From: CATQHS01 sp963422655
Lineage (GTDB): Bacteria > Actinomycetota > Acidimicrobiia > Acidimicrobiales > Aldehydirespiratoraceae
Assembly: GCA_963422655.1 (NCBI GenBank)
Contig: OY730440.1
Coordinates: 2,728,001-2,792,000, forward strand
Reading direction: 5' to 3'
Length of the DNA: 64,000 nucleotides
The notes below the pieces were generated by a model that made no database searches, was not told the DNA's origin, and was given only the letters and a program-made list of their open reading frames with translations. Made by a program: the position numbers and the translations under genes. Shown in pieces: positions 26,413-36,115 of the stretch (positions are counted from its first letter, which is position 1; each line of letters starts with the position of its first letter).

Positions 26413-27516
26413 CTATTTGGTCGCTTGATCGGTGGCCCCACCCGATCCGCGTAGCTCGGCCAATGCCGTCCTTGATGCCAGTGCCCATGAAGATTTTTTG
26501 GCGGTTTCGCGCCAGATGTCCTCAGCACACTCAAGTCGCCGCTGATGCATTCGGGCGACGCGCTGAGGGAAGGCCTCGAGTGCGATCTCATCTCGTTTGC
26601 AGAGTTTGTAGTGACCGCACTCAGCGAGCAGTTGGATGACCAAGAGGACGAAGGCGTTCGTTGCGAGGAAGGCATGCCAGTACAGATCCCACTTGTTGCT
26701 GCGATGAGTTTCTCCGTGTACGTTGCTTCGGTGGCCGTAGAGTTCTCGAGCCCACGTTCGGACGAGTAGTTGGGTACAGTGCGTGCGATTTTTGGCCAGC
26801 TCATTCTCTATCTTGCAACTGAATGCGTTCGTAATACCCACTTTACGCTTGTAAGCGCCATCGAGTAGTTGCTCGATGGCGGTGGCGGTCCAAAAGACGT
26901 CCGACTGCAATGTGGACGAGCCGTCCATTCGGTTTGCGAGAAGGAAGGGCTCAGCGGCCTGGACGATTCGATCGCAGCACTGATCCGGTTCCGTGAGACA
27001 CTTGTCCAGGGCGCCCAACAAGGCGGGGTCCAGTTCGATGTGCGGATCCGACGGAGCCGCTACAGGCCTGGTGAAACGAGTTTTCTCGTATAGATGGCCG
27101 CCCGACGAAGTGTTGCCGTCGCGTCGCCTCGTCCTTATGGCAAAGTATTTGGAGCCGGGGGTGAATCGCTGAGCAACGACATCAAAGTTCAACGCCGTGG
27201 GCGGAGTCAGTATCGAGAAGTAATCGGCGCGTATCAGCGCAGCCAAACCGAGCAGGCGAGTTGCACCGATGAACTCGTCGAGGTCGATCTCTTGCTCCGT
27301 CACGCACGTTGAGTCATGCGTTTTCCAGATCACGGCCGATTGAGCCGGTTCCTCGGAGGCTTCTATGAAGGTTGAGGCGATTGCACTTACGCTGCAAGCA
27401 TCGTCTGGGTCCAGGTGGGTGACCGCAATGCCTGTGGGCGCCAAGCTGTACTGGGCGAAAGAGATCGGTTTTTTGAGGGGTAGCCAGGGGAGAAATACGA
27501 CGGTCTTGAACACCAT
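26413..27516 (-). CDS. Hypothetical protein, possibly with a C-terminal HEPN-like domain
   Basis: 367 residues from the ATG at 27516; the frame is open to an ATG at 27606. I do not recognise the N-terminal two thirds, which begin MVFKTVVFLPWLP and are rich in mixed alpha/beta sequence without a signal peptide. Near the C-terminus, ARELYGHRSNVHGE followed by a hydrophobic helix (LATNAFVLLVIQLLAECG) resembles the RxxxH-type motif of ApeA-like HEPN domains, which are often RNases in defence or stress systems. This is a weak pattern match. The GC content is somewhat lower than its neighbours. It is an isolated gene next to the pseudogene cluster. Confidence 0.6.
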   Translation of the reverse strand: MVFKTVVFLPWLPLKKPISFAQYSLAPTGIAVTHLDPDDACSVSAIASTFIEASEEPAQSAVIWKTHDSTCVTEQEIDLDEFIGATRLLGLAALIRADYFSILTPPTALNFDVVAQRFTPGSKYFAIRTRRRDGNTSSGGHLYEKTRFTRPVAAPSDPHIELDPALLGALDKCLTEPDQCCDRIVQAAEPFLLANRMDGSSTLQSDVFWTATAIEQLLDGAYKRKVGITNAFSCKIENELAKNRTHCTQLLVRTWARELYGHRSNVHGETHRSNKWDLYWHAFLATNAFVLLVIQLLAECGHYKLCKRDEIALEAFPQRVARMHQRRLECAEDIWRETAKKSSWALASRTALAELRGSGGATDQATK

Positions 27517-27644
27517 TGCAATGGTAGCGGAGCCAAACACCAAGCTGTCTGTAGGCGCCTGCGAGCGCTTACGAAGTCCGTCCCCGGGTGTCGTTCGGTG
27601 CCACATGGAGGTAGCGACCCGGAGCGGCCCGGTGGCGTATCCAG

Positions 27645-28287
27645 CTATTGCGGGGTGACGTAAGCGGCGGTGAGCCCGCCGTCGACCAAGAGATTGCCGC
27701 CGGTCATGTACGACGAGTCGTCCGACGCCAGAAAGAGGGCGGCTGCGGCCAGCTCGCTGGCTTCTCCGAACCGGCCCATGGGAACGTGCACGAGGCGTCG
27801 TTGCTTCTTATTGTCGGTGTCGAGGACTCGCATCAACAGTTCGGTTCGCAGCGGTCCGGGCGAAAGCGCGTTCACACGAATGTTCTCGCGAGCGTGAAGC
27901 ACGGCCAGTTCGCGGGTCAATGAGAGTACGGCCCCCTTGGACGCGGTGTAAGCGGTCTATCACCGCTTCGGTCGTGGACATGGCGTCGCCGTCGCCATCA
28001 CACATGATGCCGGCGTTGTTGAAGGCAACATCGAGCCGGCCGAATTCGGCCTCGGCAACCTCCACTGCGCCAGCAACGTCGGTCTCGTTGGTGACGTCGG
28101 CGTGAACGGCGATGGCTTCGCCGCCCAGGCCTTTGACCAGCTCTGCGGTCTCGGCGTTGGCTTCGGCGATGTCGGCTGCCACGATCCGGGCACCCTCGGC
28201 CGCGAACCTCAGCGCAGCGGCCCGCCCGATGCCCGAAGCCGTGCCCGTGATCAGCGCCACCCTTCCCTGCAGTCGCATGAGGGCCAA
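27645..28287 (-). pseudogene. Short-chain dehydrogenase with internal deletion and frameshift
   Basis: The N-terminal half is a good SDR: VALITGTASGIGRAAALRF with the TGxxxGIG cofactor loop, and LDVAFNNAGIM. At about 27950-27957 the sequence jumps straight from TTEAVID to a new frame that reads AYTASKGAVLSLTRELAV (the YxxxK active-site helix) and continues to the normal C-terminus GGNLLVDGGLTAAYVTPQ. Roughly 50 codons, including the catalytic serine strand, are missing and the frame is shifted. The product would be inactive. Confidence 0.85.
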
Positions 28288-28389
28288 GGGTACGGTACGA
28301 AGTCGTCTGGGATACGATTTGAGTCTGCAACTTCCTCGTTGCCCAAGGGTTACTCTCAGAGTCGGCCGCTACGGCCCGGGGACACCGTG

Positions 28390-29847
28390 ATGCGAGCAAT
28401 TGAGCCCGAATTCGTCGGCAGGACTTTCGACGACTTCATCCTCCGACCTCAAAAAGGCTTGGTCGGATCTCGGCGGGAGGTGACGCTCACCGCACCGTTG
28501 ACCCGCCAACTCGATCTCGAGTTGCCCGTCCTCTCGGCCAACATGGACAGCGTCACCGATGGAACCATGGCCAAGACGATGGCGCTGGAAGGTGGTATCG
28601 GTTTCGTCCACCGGGCCATGCCCGTCGAAGCCCAGGCCGACGAAGTGCGCCGGGTCAAGCGCAGCCACGGCTATGTGGTGGAGCAGCCCTTCACGGTGCC
28701 CCACACAGCCACTTTGCGAGAGGCCCGAGAGATTGTCATCCAACACAACACCAGCGTGCTGATCGAGGATGCTCCGAACAGCGGGGTGCTGGTCGGTCTC
28801 CTGTCGGCTCGCGATATTCCCTGGTTCCCTGACGACGAGGAGCGCTCCGTCACGGAACTCATGACACCGGTGGACCGGCTCGAGACGAGGTCACCCGATG
28901 TCACCCTCGAGGAAGCCGAGCAGGTTCTCTTCGAGAACCGGATCGAGAAACTGCCGCTGGTGGACGATCAGGGCCGGATCCGAGGCCTGATTACCAACAA
29001 GGACATCATCCTTCACCGCAGCCGGCCTCACGTCTCCAAGGACGCCAAGGGCCGGCTGTTGGTCGGGGCGGCCATAGGGGCCCGGGGCGACTTCCTCGAC
29101 CGGAGCGAAGCCTTGATCGAGGTCGGAGTCGATGTCTTGGTGATCGACATAGCCCATGGTCATTCCGAAGCGATGGAGCAGGCCGTGAAGGAGTTCCGGA
29201 ACCGTTTCAGCGACATGCCGCTCGTGTGCGGCAACGCCGGCACCGCTGAGGCCGCCATGTTTTTGAGAGACATCGGTGCCGATGCAGTGAAGGTGGGAAT
29301 CGGCCCCGGACGGGGCTGTCGCACCCGGCTGGAGACCGGCGCCGGGGTGCCGCAACTCCAGGCGATAAGAGAAGCGTGGTGCGCGGTCGGCGATGACTTG
29401 CCGATCGTCGCCGACGGCGGCGTCCGTCAGGACAAGGATGTCTTCTTGGCCTTGGCCTGCGGTGCTTCCACGGTGATGATGGGCAGCGCCCTGTCGGGAA
29501 CCGAGGAGTCACCGGGCAAGGTGATGGTGGACCCCGCCACCGGAGACAAGCGGAAGATCTATCGGGGCATGACCTCCCCCCAGGCCGTCCTCGGCGCCCT
29601 CTACAGCAGCGACGACGCCGACATAGAGGAGGCGCTGGCCACACCGGCCGAGGGCCAGGAGATCCAGATCCCGTTCCGAGGCAGCGTAGTGGACATCCTC
29701 GGGCGTATCCGAGGCCATCTGCGCTCCTCGATCAGCTACGCCGGCGAGCGTTCGTTGCGTAAGGCGCGAGCCAAGATCGTCGCCGACCCGTTGGACTACC
29801 TGATCCCGATGTCGCCGGCCGCCTACCGCGAGTCCTACGAGCGCTAG
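28390..29847 (+). CDS. IMP dehydrogenase / GMP reductase family protein with CBS domains
   Basis: 485 residues from the ATG at 28390. A (beta/alpha)8 barrel with ANMDSVTDGTMA near the N-terminus, two inserted CBS domains (about 95-210), the barrel segment VLVIDIAHGHSEAM, and the active-site loop GIGPGRGCRTRLETGAG with Cys 310. VADGGVRQDKDV and the flap region IPFRGSVVDILGRI follow. The family oxidises IMP to XMP in guanine nucleotide synthesis. The loop reads C-R-T-R where IMPDHs usually have C-T-T-R; the Thr after Cys assists catalysis, so a diverged IMPDH or a GMP reductase-type enzyme cannot be excluded. The only intact gene amid several pseudogenes. Confidence 0.85.
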   Translation: MRAIEPEFVGRTFDDFILRPQKGLVGSRREVTLTAPLTRQLDLELPVLSANMDSVTDGTMAKTMALEGGIGFVHRAMPVEAQADEVRRVKRSHGYVVEQPFTVPHTATLREAREIVIQHNTSVLIEDAPNSGVLVGLLSARDIPWFPDDEERSVTELMTPVDRLETRSPDVTLEEAEQVLFENRIEKLPLVDDQGRIRGLITNKDIILHRSRPHVSKDAKGRLLVGAAIGARGDFLDRSEALIEVGVDVLVIDIAHGHSEAMEQAVKEFRNRFSDMPLVCGNAGTAEAAMFLRDIGADAVKVGIGPGRGCRTRLETGAGVPQLQAIREAWCAVGDDLPIVADGGVRQDKDVFLALACGASTVMMGSALSGTEESPGKVMVDPATGDKRKIYRGMTSPQAVLGALYSSDDADIEEALATPAEGQEIQIPFRGSVVDILGRIRGHLRSSISYAGERSLRKARAKIVADPLDYLIPMSPAAYRESYER

Positions 29848-30657
29848 ATCAAAGGCCGAGTCAGTACCAAGCGAAGGTGGTGCCGGGCCTGAGCCCCCAG
29901 CCCTCCGATCCATGGAATCGGCCAGCGCCTCCCACGAGAAGAAGGTCTGCAGAGGGGTGACATCGAGTTCTGCTCGCCGGTGGTTCCAGTGCAGGGTGTC
30001 ACCGGTGAAGAGCAACCGGTCATCGATGTGATAGACGACATGTCCCTCGGTGTGGCCCGGGGTGGGTAGACACACGACTTCCGGTGCGATGTGACGAGCA
30101 TTGTCCCCGGTTAAGACGTCGGTGGCGTAGGGGGCCGCGTCGGCGTCGGCCTCATGAATCCACACCCGAGCGCCGTAACGATCAGCCCAGCGATCGGCAT
30201 CGGCCACATCGTCGCGATGGCTGAGCAGCACATGTCTGACACCACCGAGATCATCTATTGCTTCCCCCAGTGATCGGGTGAAACGGGGCGAGTCGAACAT
30301 GAGGTTCCCGTCAGCCCGCGGTACCAGGTATGAATGGGCGCCGAACGACGCCGGGGCGTTGTTGCCGAGTGCGTAGACACCGGGGGTGAGCGGGAATGGG
30401 AATACAGCTCCGGGAGGGCGGCGAACATCTCGGTTGCCGATGGACTTGGTCGGGCACGCCATCGCGGCCCGCCACAGGGCTGCTTGTTCATCTGCAGTTT
30501 CGGGCTGGCGAGCCAAGAACGATAGCCCACTTTGGTCTATATCGATCAGATCCGGAGCCCAATGCCGAGCGCTGTCGCATCGAATACAGCGGGTATCAAC
30601 GAACCATGTCCCTTCGACATTGTCCGGATGGTTTTGATCCAAGCGTGCCATTGCCAC
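29848..30657 (-). pseudogene. MBL-fold hydrolase with ferredoxin-like N-terminus, 3' end lost
   Basis: GTG at 30657 or ATG at 30651. Residues 15-75 form a ferredoxin-like region (FVDTRCIRCDSARHW ... MACPTKSIGN). A metallo-beta-lactamase fold follows with HRDDVADADRW, RVWIHEADADAA, PTPGHTEGHVVYH and LLFTGDTLHW. After DSMDR (about 29910) the sequence no longer matches the family and the final metal-binding His region is absent. The frame runs on to 29509, antisense inside the neighbouring GuaB-type gene. I read this as a gene truncated by a deletion that fused its 3' end to the guaB end. It starts 5 bases after the preceding lipoprotein frame. Confidence 0.7.
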
Positions 30658-30662
30658 TCCGG

Positions 30663-32023
30663 CTAGCCGTCGGCTGGCTCGTAGCGGACGATGCCGAACA
30701 TGGTGGTGTGCAAGATCCAGCCCTCTTGGTCGAGGTTCGTCCCTGAATAAAGGGTGTTGTACCGGTTGGAGCCGGTCACCCAGTGAAAAGCGGACTCACC
30801 GGTCTCCCAATCGATGGCCTCCATCGTCCATGCCCCATCGCGGGCCCCGACTGTATATACGTAGCTGAGGTCAGCGGAGACGATGGGCACCGCGTTGGCC
30901 GACCCGACTTCGGTGTTGGCCCAGGCCTCACCGAAGGTCTTGGCCACCGGATCCCATTCGAATTTCTGCACGCCCTTGGGCGAGAAGGCCGGGTCGGATC
31001 CCGCATAGCTGACCAGGACACGGTTGCCGACCGCAGGGAAACCCTCGGGTACCGACGCCGGGTCGTTATTGACCACGAACGCTCCGTACCCGGCCACGAC
31101 AACCGACTGCTCGGTTTGGATCGAGGTTCGGTCCGGGTCGCCGATGAGAGCAGGGTGCTGGCCGGCGATGCGGCGGCTCGGCGCACCCGGAAGCTGCTCT
31201 GAGTCGTCGGGGATATCGTCACGCCAGAACAGCACGACGTTCATGAGTTCGTCACCGTCGGTGATAACGACGAAACGGTCCTCGTCGCCGAAAGCCCATC
31301 AGCGTTGGAGTGGCTCCCGAGCCGGAGGGGAGGGAGCTCCGATAGGGCTCGGTCCAAGCCCCGTCGGTCGGATCGGTCGACAGTTTCTTTCCGTCCCACA
31401 TCACCTTGTGCATGTGCTCGGCTGACACCACGTATATGCCACCATCTTCGTCTACAGCGATGCTGTTACGGACCCAGTCGGCGGAACCGGGCTTAAAACC
31501 CATTTCGATCAGGGCCTCGTAGTGGTCGGACGCGCCCTGGGCTCCGACGATCTCGATAGCGGCGTAGTTGGAGAAGTCCCGCTCCACGACCACTACCCAA
31601 CCCTCGATTGAGTTGGGTCCACCGACGAAGAGGGTGTTGTCGGCATCGAGGACATAGTAGATGCCGGTCAGGTCGAGCAGGTAGCGAGTGGCCATGACGA
31701 TGCCTGCGTTGGCTCGTTCGACTCCGGCCAGCCCGTCGAGGATGGCGATCTCGGCTTCGGCTGCGGTCTGGAGTGCTCTGTCGTCCAGCGGCAGCTCGGT
31801 CAGTACCTCGAGGGCGTCATGGTCGAGCTTGGATATCCGGTCACCGCCGACAACGGTGCCATCGCTACACGAAACGGCGACGAGGAGCCCGGCCAAGGTG
31901 ATGGAGAAGTGCTTTTTCAGCGATGACCGCCCGGTGGTAGTTCGAGGCCGTGGGTCCCAGTGGGATGGTGATGGTAGTGCGAAACTTCGAGATCCGGGGT
32001 GGTAGCGTGACGAGGATTCTCAT
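30663..32023 (-). pseudogene. Frameshifted lipoprotein with beta-propeller-like repeats
   Basis: A strong ribosome site (GGTGGGGAG) and ATG at 32023 begin a frame that ends early. A second frame (31896-31252) carries a lipoprotein signal (FSITLAGLLVAVSC) and a domain with ADNTLFVGGP and NSIAVDEDGGIYVVSAEH. A third frame (31244-30663) finishes it. At 31291-31293 removal of one A:T pair restores GFGDEDRFVVITDGDELMN across the second break. Segments such as DEDGGIYVVS and ADLSYVYTVG suggest a propeller-type extracellular protein. At least two frameshifts make it a pseudogene unless both are sequencing errors. Confidence 0.75.
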
Positions 32024-32091
32024 GACATATCTCCCCACCTGTAAGCTGAGATGATCTGGCTACCACGGCCGGTGCTGGTCGCTGGCATCGT

Positions 32092-33266
32092 GTGAGCGGT
32101 AGGAACTGGTTCGAGTCGGTGGCCGTGGCCCAGAGGTGGGCCGAGAAACGGCTGCCGAGGTCTGTCTACGGGGCTTTGATCGCCGGCTCCGAGCGCGGTA
32201 GTTCGATGAGCGACAACGTCGGCGCCTTCGATGAGCTGTTGTTCGCCCCGACCGTGGCCGGCAAATCCTGTCGGCGTGAGATCGGGGTGTCGGTGATGGG
32301 CCAGCCGCTCTCGATGCCGGTGCTCATATCGCCGACCGGGGTCCAAGCCGTACATCCCGACGGTGAAGTGGCGGTGGCCCGAGCCGGGGCGGCTCAGGGT
32401 GTGGCGGTTGGGCTCAGTGCTTTTGCCGGCAAGCCGATCGAAGCGGTGACCGAGGCCAATCCGCAAACGTTCTTCCAGCTCTACTGGGCCGGCGACCGCC
32501 AGTCGATCCTGGAGAGGATGGAGCGGGCTCGCAGTGCGGGGGCTGTGGGCCTGATCCTCACCCTCGATTGGTCGTTCTCGCACTCGCGAGATTGGGGAAG
32601 TCCGTCGATCCCGGAACGGATCGATCTGAAGACGGCGTCAAGGCACCTGCCGGAAGCTCTCGTCCGGCCGCGTTGGATGCTTCGCTGGATGCGATCCGGC
32701 GGACCACCGAGCCTGGAGGTGCCGAATTTCGCCACCGGCAGTAATCCGACGCCCACTTTCTTCGAGGCTTACGCCACGTGGATGCAGACCCCGCCACCGA
32801 CCTGGGACGATGTGGCGTGGCTGTGCGATCAGTGGAGCGGGCCGTTCATGCTCAAGGGCGTGATGCGCGTCGATGACGCTCGCAGGGCCGTAGACGCTGG
32901 AGTCACGGCCATTTCTGTCTCGAATCACGGCGGTAACAATCTTGATGGAACACCGGCTCCGATCCGGGTTCTGCCCGCTATTGCGGCTGCGGTCGGCGAC
33001 CGGGTCGAGGTTGTCATGGATGGAGGTGTCCGCCGGGTGCTGACGTGGTGAAGGCGGTGGCACTCGGCGCTCGAGCCGTGATGATAGGACGAGCTTATCT
33101 CTGGGGCTTAGCCGTCAACGGGCAGGCCGGCGTGGAGAACGTGCTCGACATCCTGCGGGCCGGCATCGACTCCACGTTGTTGGGGATGGGTGTAGCTTCC
33201 ATCCACGATCTCGAGCCCGGTGACTTGTTCGTACCCGGTCATTTCTCGCCCTTGAACTATAAATGA
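32092..33266 (+). pseudogene. mftD: MftD-like FMN-dependent alpha-hydroxyacid oxidase, frameshifted
   Basis: The sequence follows MftD, the FMN enzyme of mycofactocin maturation, nearly end to end: NWFESVAVAQRWAEKRLPRSVY, VLISPTGVQAVHPDGEVAVARA, LTLDWSFSHSRDWGSP and [22 protein letters not shown]. Within MDGGVRR the frame breaks: inserting one G in the run at 33034-33036 gives [36 protein letters not shown] and the normal C-terminus ending at 33266. No other mycofactocin genes (mftA, B, C, E, F) lie in the window. GTG start at 32092, divergent from the broken lipoprotein with 68 bases between them. Confidence 0.85.
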
Positions 33267-33410
33267 GCGCAGAGCGAGTGTAGATGACCTGACATTTACC
33301 GACGGTGCAAGCTTGCCTATCGGCTCGGATGTGTATATGGATGCTCCGGCAGAGCAGATAATCAGTGACGACAGCGGAGAGGGATTCTGGTGGGAAGATA
33401 CCAAGCTCGT

Positions 33411-35060
33411 CTACACTCCTGCCCCGAGGAACCGACCTACGGGTGTGCACAGGGGCTCGAACCGGAAGCGACCGGACAGGTGTTCGAGGGCGGTCTGGAG
33501 GGCTTGTACCGTTTGGGAGCGGTCGCCGCCACCGTCATGCATCAACACGATCGCCCCAGTTCTGGCTCCAGCGATGATCCTGCTGGCTATGACCGCGGCC
33601 CCGGGCATGCGCCAGTCGCCGGGATCCACCGTCCACATGGCCAACTCGAGCCCGTGACTTGCCGCCCAGTCTTCGGTGAAGGCATCGGTGGACGCGTAGG
33701 GTGGTCGCAGGCACGGTGTGGCCTGTTGACCGAGGATCATCTGGGTTCGGGTGATCGTCTCGTCAAAGGACTGTTGGGACAGGCCGGCTAGGTCTTCGTG
33801 GTTCCAGGTGTGGTTGGCCAGCGTGTGGCCTTCGGCAATGATGCGCTCTATCAGATCCGGGTATTTTTCGGCCAGCGAGCCCAGAACAAAGAACGTAGCG
33901 TGAGCACCGTAGCGGCCGAGTATGTCGAGCACCTGCGGTGTGTAGACGAGATTGGGACCGTCGTCGAAGGTGAGGTAGATGACGCCGCCGCCACCGGTGG
34001 TAGCCAGTGGCGGCGTCGGCCCACCGGGCTCGGGGCTCGGGTCGATTCCCAGCGGGAGCACCTCGATCGTAAGTTGGTAGTCGGCCGGTCCGCCATGGGC
34101 AGAGACCACGTTCACCTTCCATGGACCTGAAGCGGGCAGGTCGATCTCCACCAGTTGGGAACGCTCGCTTGCCGAGATGATCACTTCGTCGTCGAGTCGG
34201 ATGTCGAGCCATACGCCCAGTGGCGCGTTCAGAGTGGCGATGAGCCATTGGCCGCCCGAAGCCTCCACCATATGGGCCTGTCGCTGACGGAATTGTATGG
34301 TTCCCGACAATAAAGCAGTGGTTGTTCCGGGTTTGAATGCAACCTGTATATCGGGCCGGTCAGGACCGGGGAGGGGAAGGTTCTCGATCGGCTCGGTGCC
34401 GATGACCCGGACCTGGGATCGCAACCCGGTCGGTTTGATCTCCAGGATCTTGCGCAGGGTAATTACCGTTATAGGTTCGTCCTCGGATCGGTCGAACAGC
34501 GATACCTCGATCAATCCGTCTCTAATCGAGATCTCGTCCATGACGATGCGGTCCCCCACCGGAACCGGCTTGTGGGCTAGGGGTTCGCCGTCGTTGTTGG
34601 TCACAGGCACGATCAGGTGGAAGGTGCCGCTTCCGTCCGAGAACTCGATGATGTGGGCTACCAGATCGTCATCGCCGTCCAAGTCGAGATCACCTTGTGT
34701 GATCCGGTTTTGCAGCACGTAGGTGGTCTCGGATTCACCGCCGTGGGACACCGTGGCCTGACCACCTTCGAGTTTGACGGGCTGGCCTTCACCGTTTGGT
34801 TCGAAGCTGAGGCTTTCGAGTTCCTCCCAGTCGATGGCTACCGGTTCTCCTGCTTCTTGTGTGGTTGTCGGGGCCGGTACCGAGGATGGAGGTGGGATCG
34901 AGCTCGATGATGGGATCGAGGTCGAGGACGGGAGTAGGGCCGGAACGAGTGAGGCCCCATCGGTCTCACAACCAGCCGCGACCGATACCAGCATGAAACC
35001 AGCAAGGACAGGTACAGCCGTTCGCTGTCGGTTCAGCGCTAGTCGGCTGATGAACGACAT
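33411..35060 (-). CDS. Polysaccharide deacetylase (NodB-type) lipoprotein
   Basis: 549 residues, ATG at 35060 with a GGAGAG ribosome site. A signal peptide ends in the lipobox VAAGC (about 31), followed by a Ser/Pro/Thr-rich linker. Residues 70-340 contain an integrin/FG-GAP-like stretch (QGDLDLDGDDDLVAHI) and a beta domain. The C-terminal NodB domain (about 350-545) has all motifs: TFDDGPN (metal Asp pair), HTWNHEDL (HxxxH metal ligands), RPPYAST, TVDPGDWRMPG and IVLMHDGGGDR. It would de-N-acetylate chitin, peptidoglycan or another surface glycan. It appears intact despite lying within the pseudogene belt. Confidence 0.92.
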   Translation of the reverse strand: MSFISRLALNRQRTAVPVLAGFMLVSVAAGCETDGASLVPALLPSSTSIPSSSSIPPPSSVPAPTTTQEAGEPVAIDWEELESLSFEPNGEGQPVKLEGGQATVSHGGESETTYVLQNRITQGDLDLDGDDDLVAHIIEFSDGSGTFHLIVPVTNNDGEPLAHKPVPVGDRIVMDEISIRDGLIEVSLFDRSEDEPITVITLRKILEIKPTGLRSQVRVIGTEPIENLPLPGPDRPDIQVAFKPGTTTALLSGTIQFRQRQAHMVEASGGQWLIATLNAPLGVWLDIRLDDEVIISASERSQLVEIDLPASGPWKVNVVSAHGGPADYQLTIEVLPLGIDPSPEPGGPTPPLATTGGGGVIYLTFDDGPNLVYTPQVLDILGRYGAHATFFVLGSLAEKYPDLIERIIAEGHTLANHTWNHEDLAGLSQQSFDETITRTQMILGQQATPCLRPPYASTDAFTEDWAASHGLELAMWTVDPGDWRMPGAAVIASRIIAGARTGAIVLMHDGGGDRSQTVQALQTALEHLSGRFRFEPLCTPVGRFLGAGV

Positions 35061-35601
35061 GATCGCTCTCCGGCTTGAGTTGATGTTGTGATTACAGGCG
35101 AAACGGGCGCAGGACCAAGCCTCACGGGTGCCATCGTAGCGATTCGTGTTCGTAAGCTTGCTTCCGGATTAGGCCGTATAGTTTTAATATCAAAAGCGAG
35201 AAGGCTGACCGGCTCGCTCGTGATCTCTCGCTGAGAGGGCTCGGTCAGCTCGATCGCACGCACGTCGGCCATTGCGTGCAGGTGACGCTGCTACGACAAC
35301 GGATCGACCGGACTGAGCCATAGGCGAGGGCTACGATTTTGCCTTTAATGCAGCCAGAGCCTCGGGGTGCTCGTCAGCAAGGCGAACGAGCCCGTCAATC
35401 GCTGCCACCATGGCCTTCCAGACGTCGAGGTCGTCTTCGCCCCTCGAGGCCCTCAAGTAGCCCGGTGCATTCTGCGGCAGTTCTGCGGCCGCCGACCGTG
35501 AGTGCCCATTCGTCGTCGACAAGGGTGTGGCGCTTCGGCGTAGACAGTATCATCCGGTGGCGGCCGGTGCTGGTACGAATGTCTAGTCCGGCCGGAACGC
35601 G
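35061..35601. other. Intergenic stretch with degraded or non-coding sequence
   Basis: 541 bases without a gene I can support. A 63-codon minus-strand frame (35331-35522, ending ADEHPEALAALKAKS) has plausible composition but no recognisable family and sits inside the decayed region. An AT-rich patch with an imperfect inverted repeat (AGCGAGAAGG ... CTCTCGCT) lies at 35196-35233. Confidence 0.4.
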
Positions 35602-36115
35602 TCACAGCAGGCGGTCTCCATGAACGTAACGAAGGTCTCGTTGAGCTAGATTCCTTCCCACCATTGCATCGTCACGAGACGCCAGGTCGTAGTACTCCCG
35701 GAGCCAGCCGAGAGCGAACCGGGCCACCTCGAGGGCGTAGTCGCACAGATATGCCTGGCCCGGACGGTGGATGACCCATATTAGTACGCCGTCGCATACG
35801 ACCAGTTCGGTAGCTTCGAGCCGTCCGATCACTCCCGCCACCAGGTAGCTCGACTTGAGACGGGGGCGCTGAGATGCAGCCGTTCGGTGCCGGGGGTCAA
35901 GTCGCCAACGGAGATTACAATTGACGTCCCCGGCGGTGGAGCGTGGCCTCGACAATCTCTGGCTTTGCGGCATTGCACACAAGCTCACGGGTCGTCTCCA
36001 CGATCCGGAGATTGATCATCACCGAACCGGCGAAGCTCGCGTCGGCGATGGCGGGAGTCATCTTGATCTCATAGTGCATTGGTACGAAGTTACCCGGCAG
36101 TCGGTGGTCAAGGTA
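35602..36115 (-). pseudogene. Remnant of an M1-family aminopeptidase (N-terminal domain)
   Basis: Read on the minus strand, the first part matches the start of aminopeptidase N: DHRLPGNFVPMHYEIKMTP, then ASFAGSVMINLRIVETTRELVCNAA. After shifts, other frames give TERLHLSAP and GRLEATELVVCDGVLIWVIHRPGQAYLCDYALEVARFALGWLREYYDL, which correspond to later parts of the same N-terminal domain. The catalytic GAMEN and HExxH regions are missing. Multiple frameshifts and truncation at both ends make this a clear relic. Confidence 0.75.
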
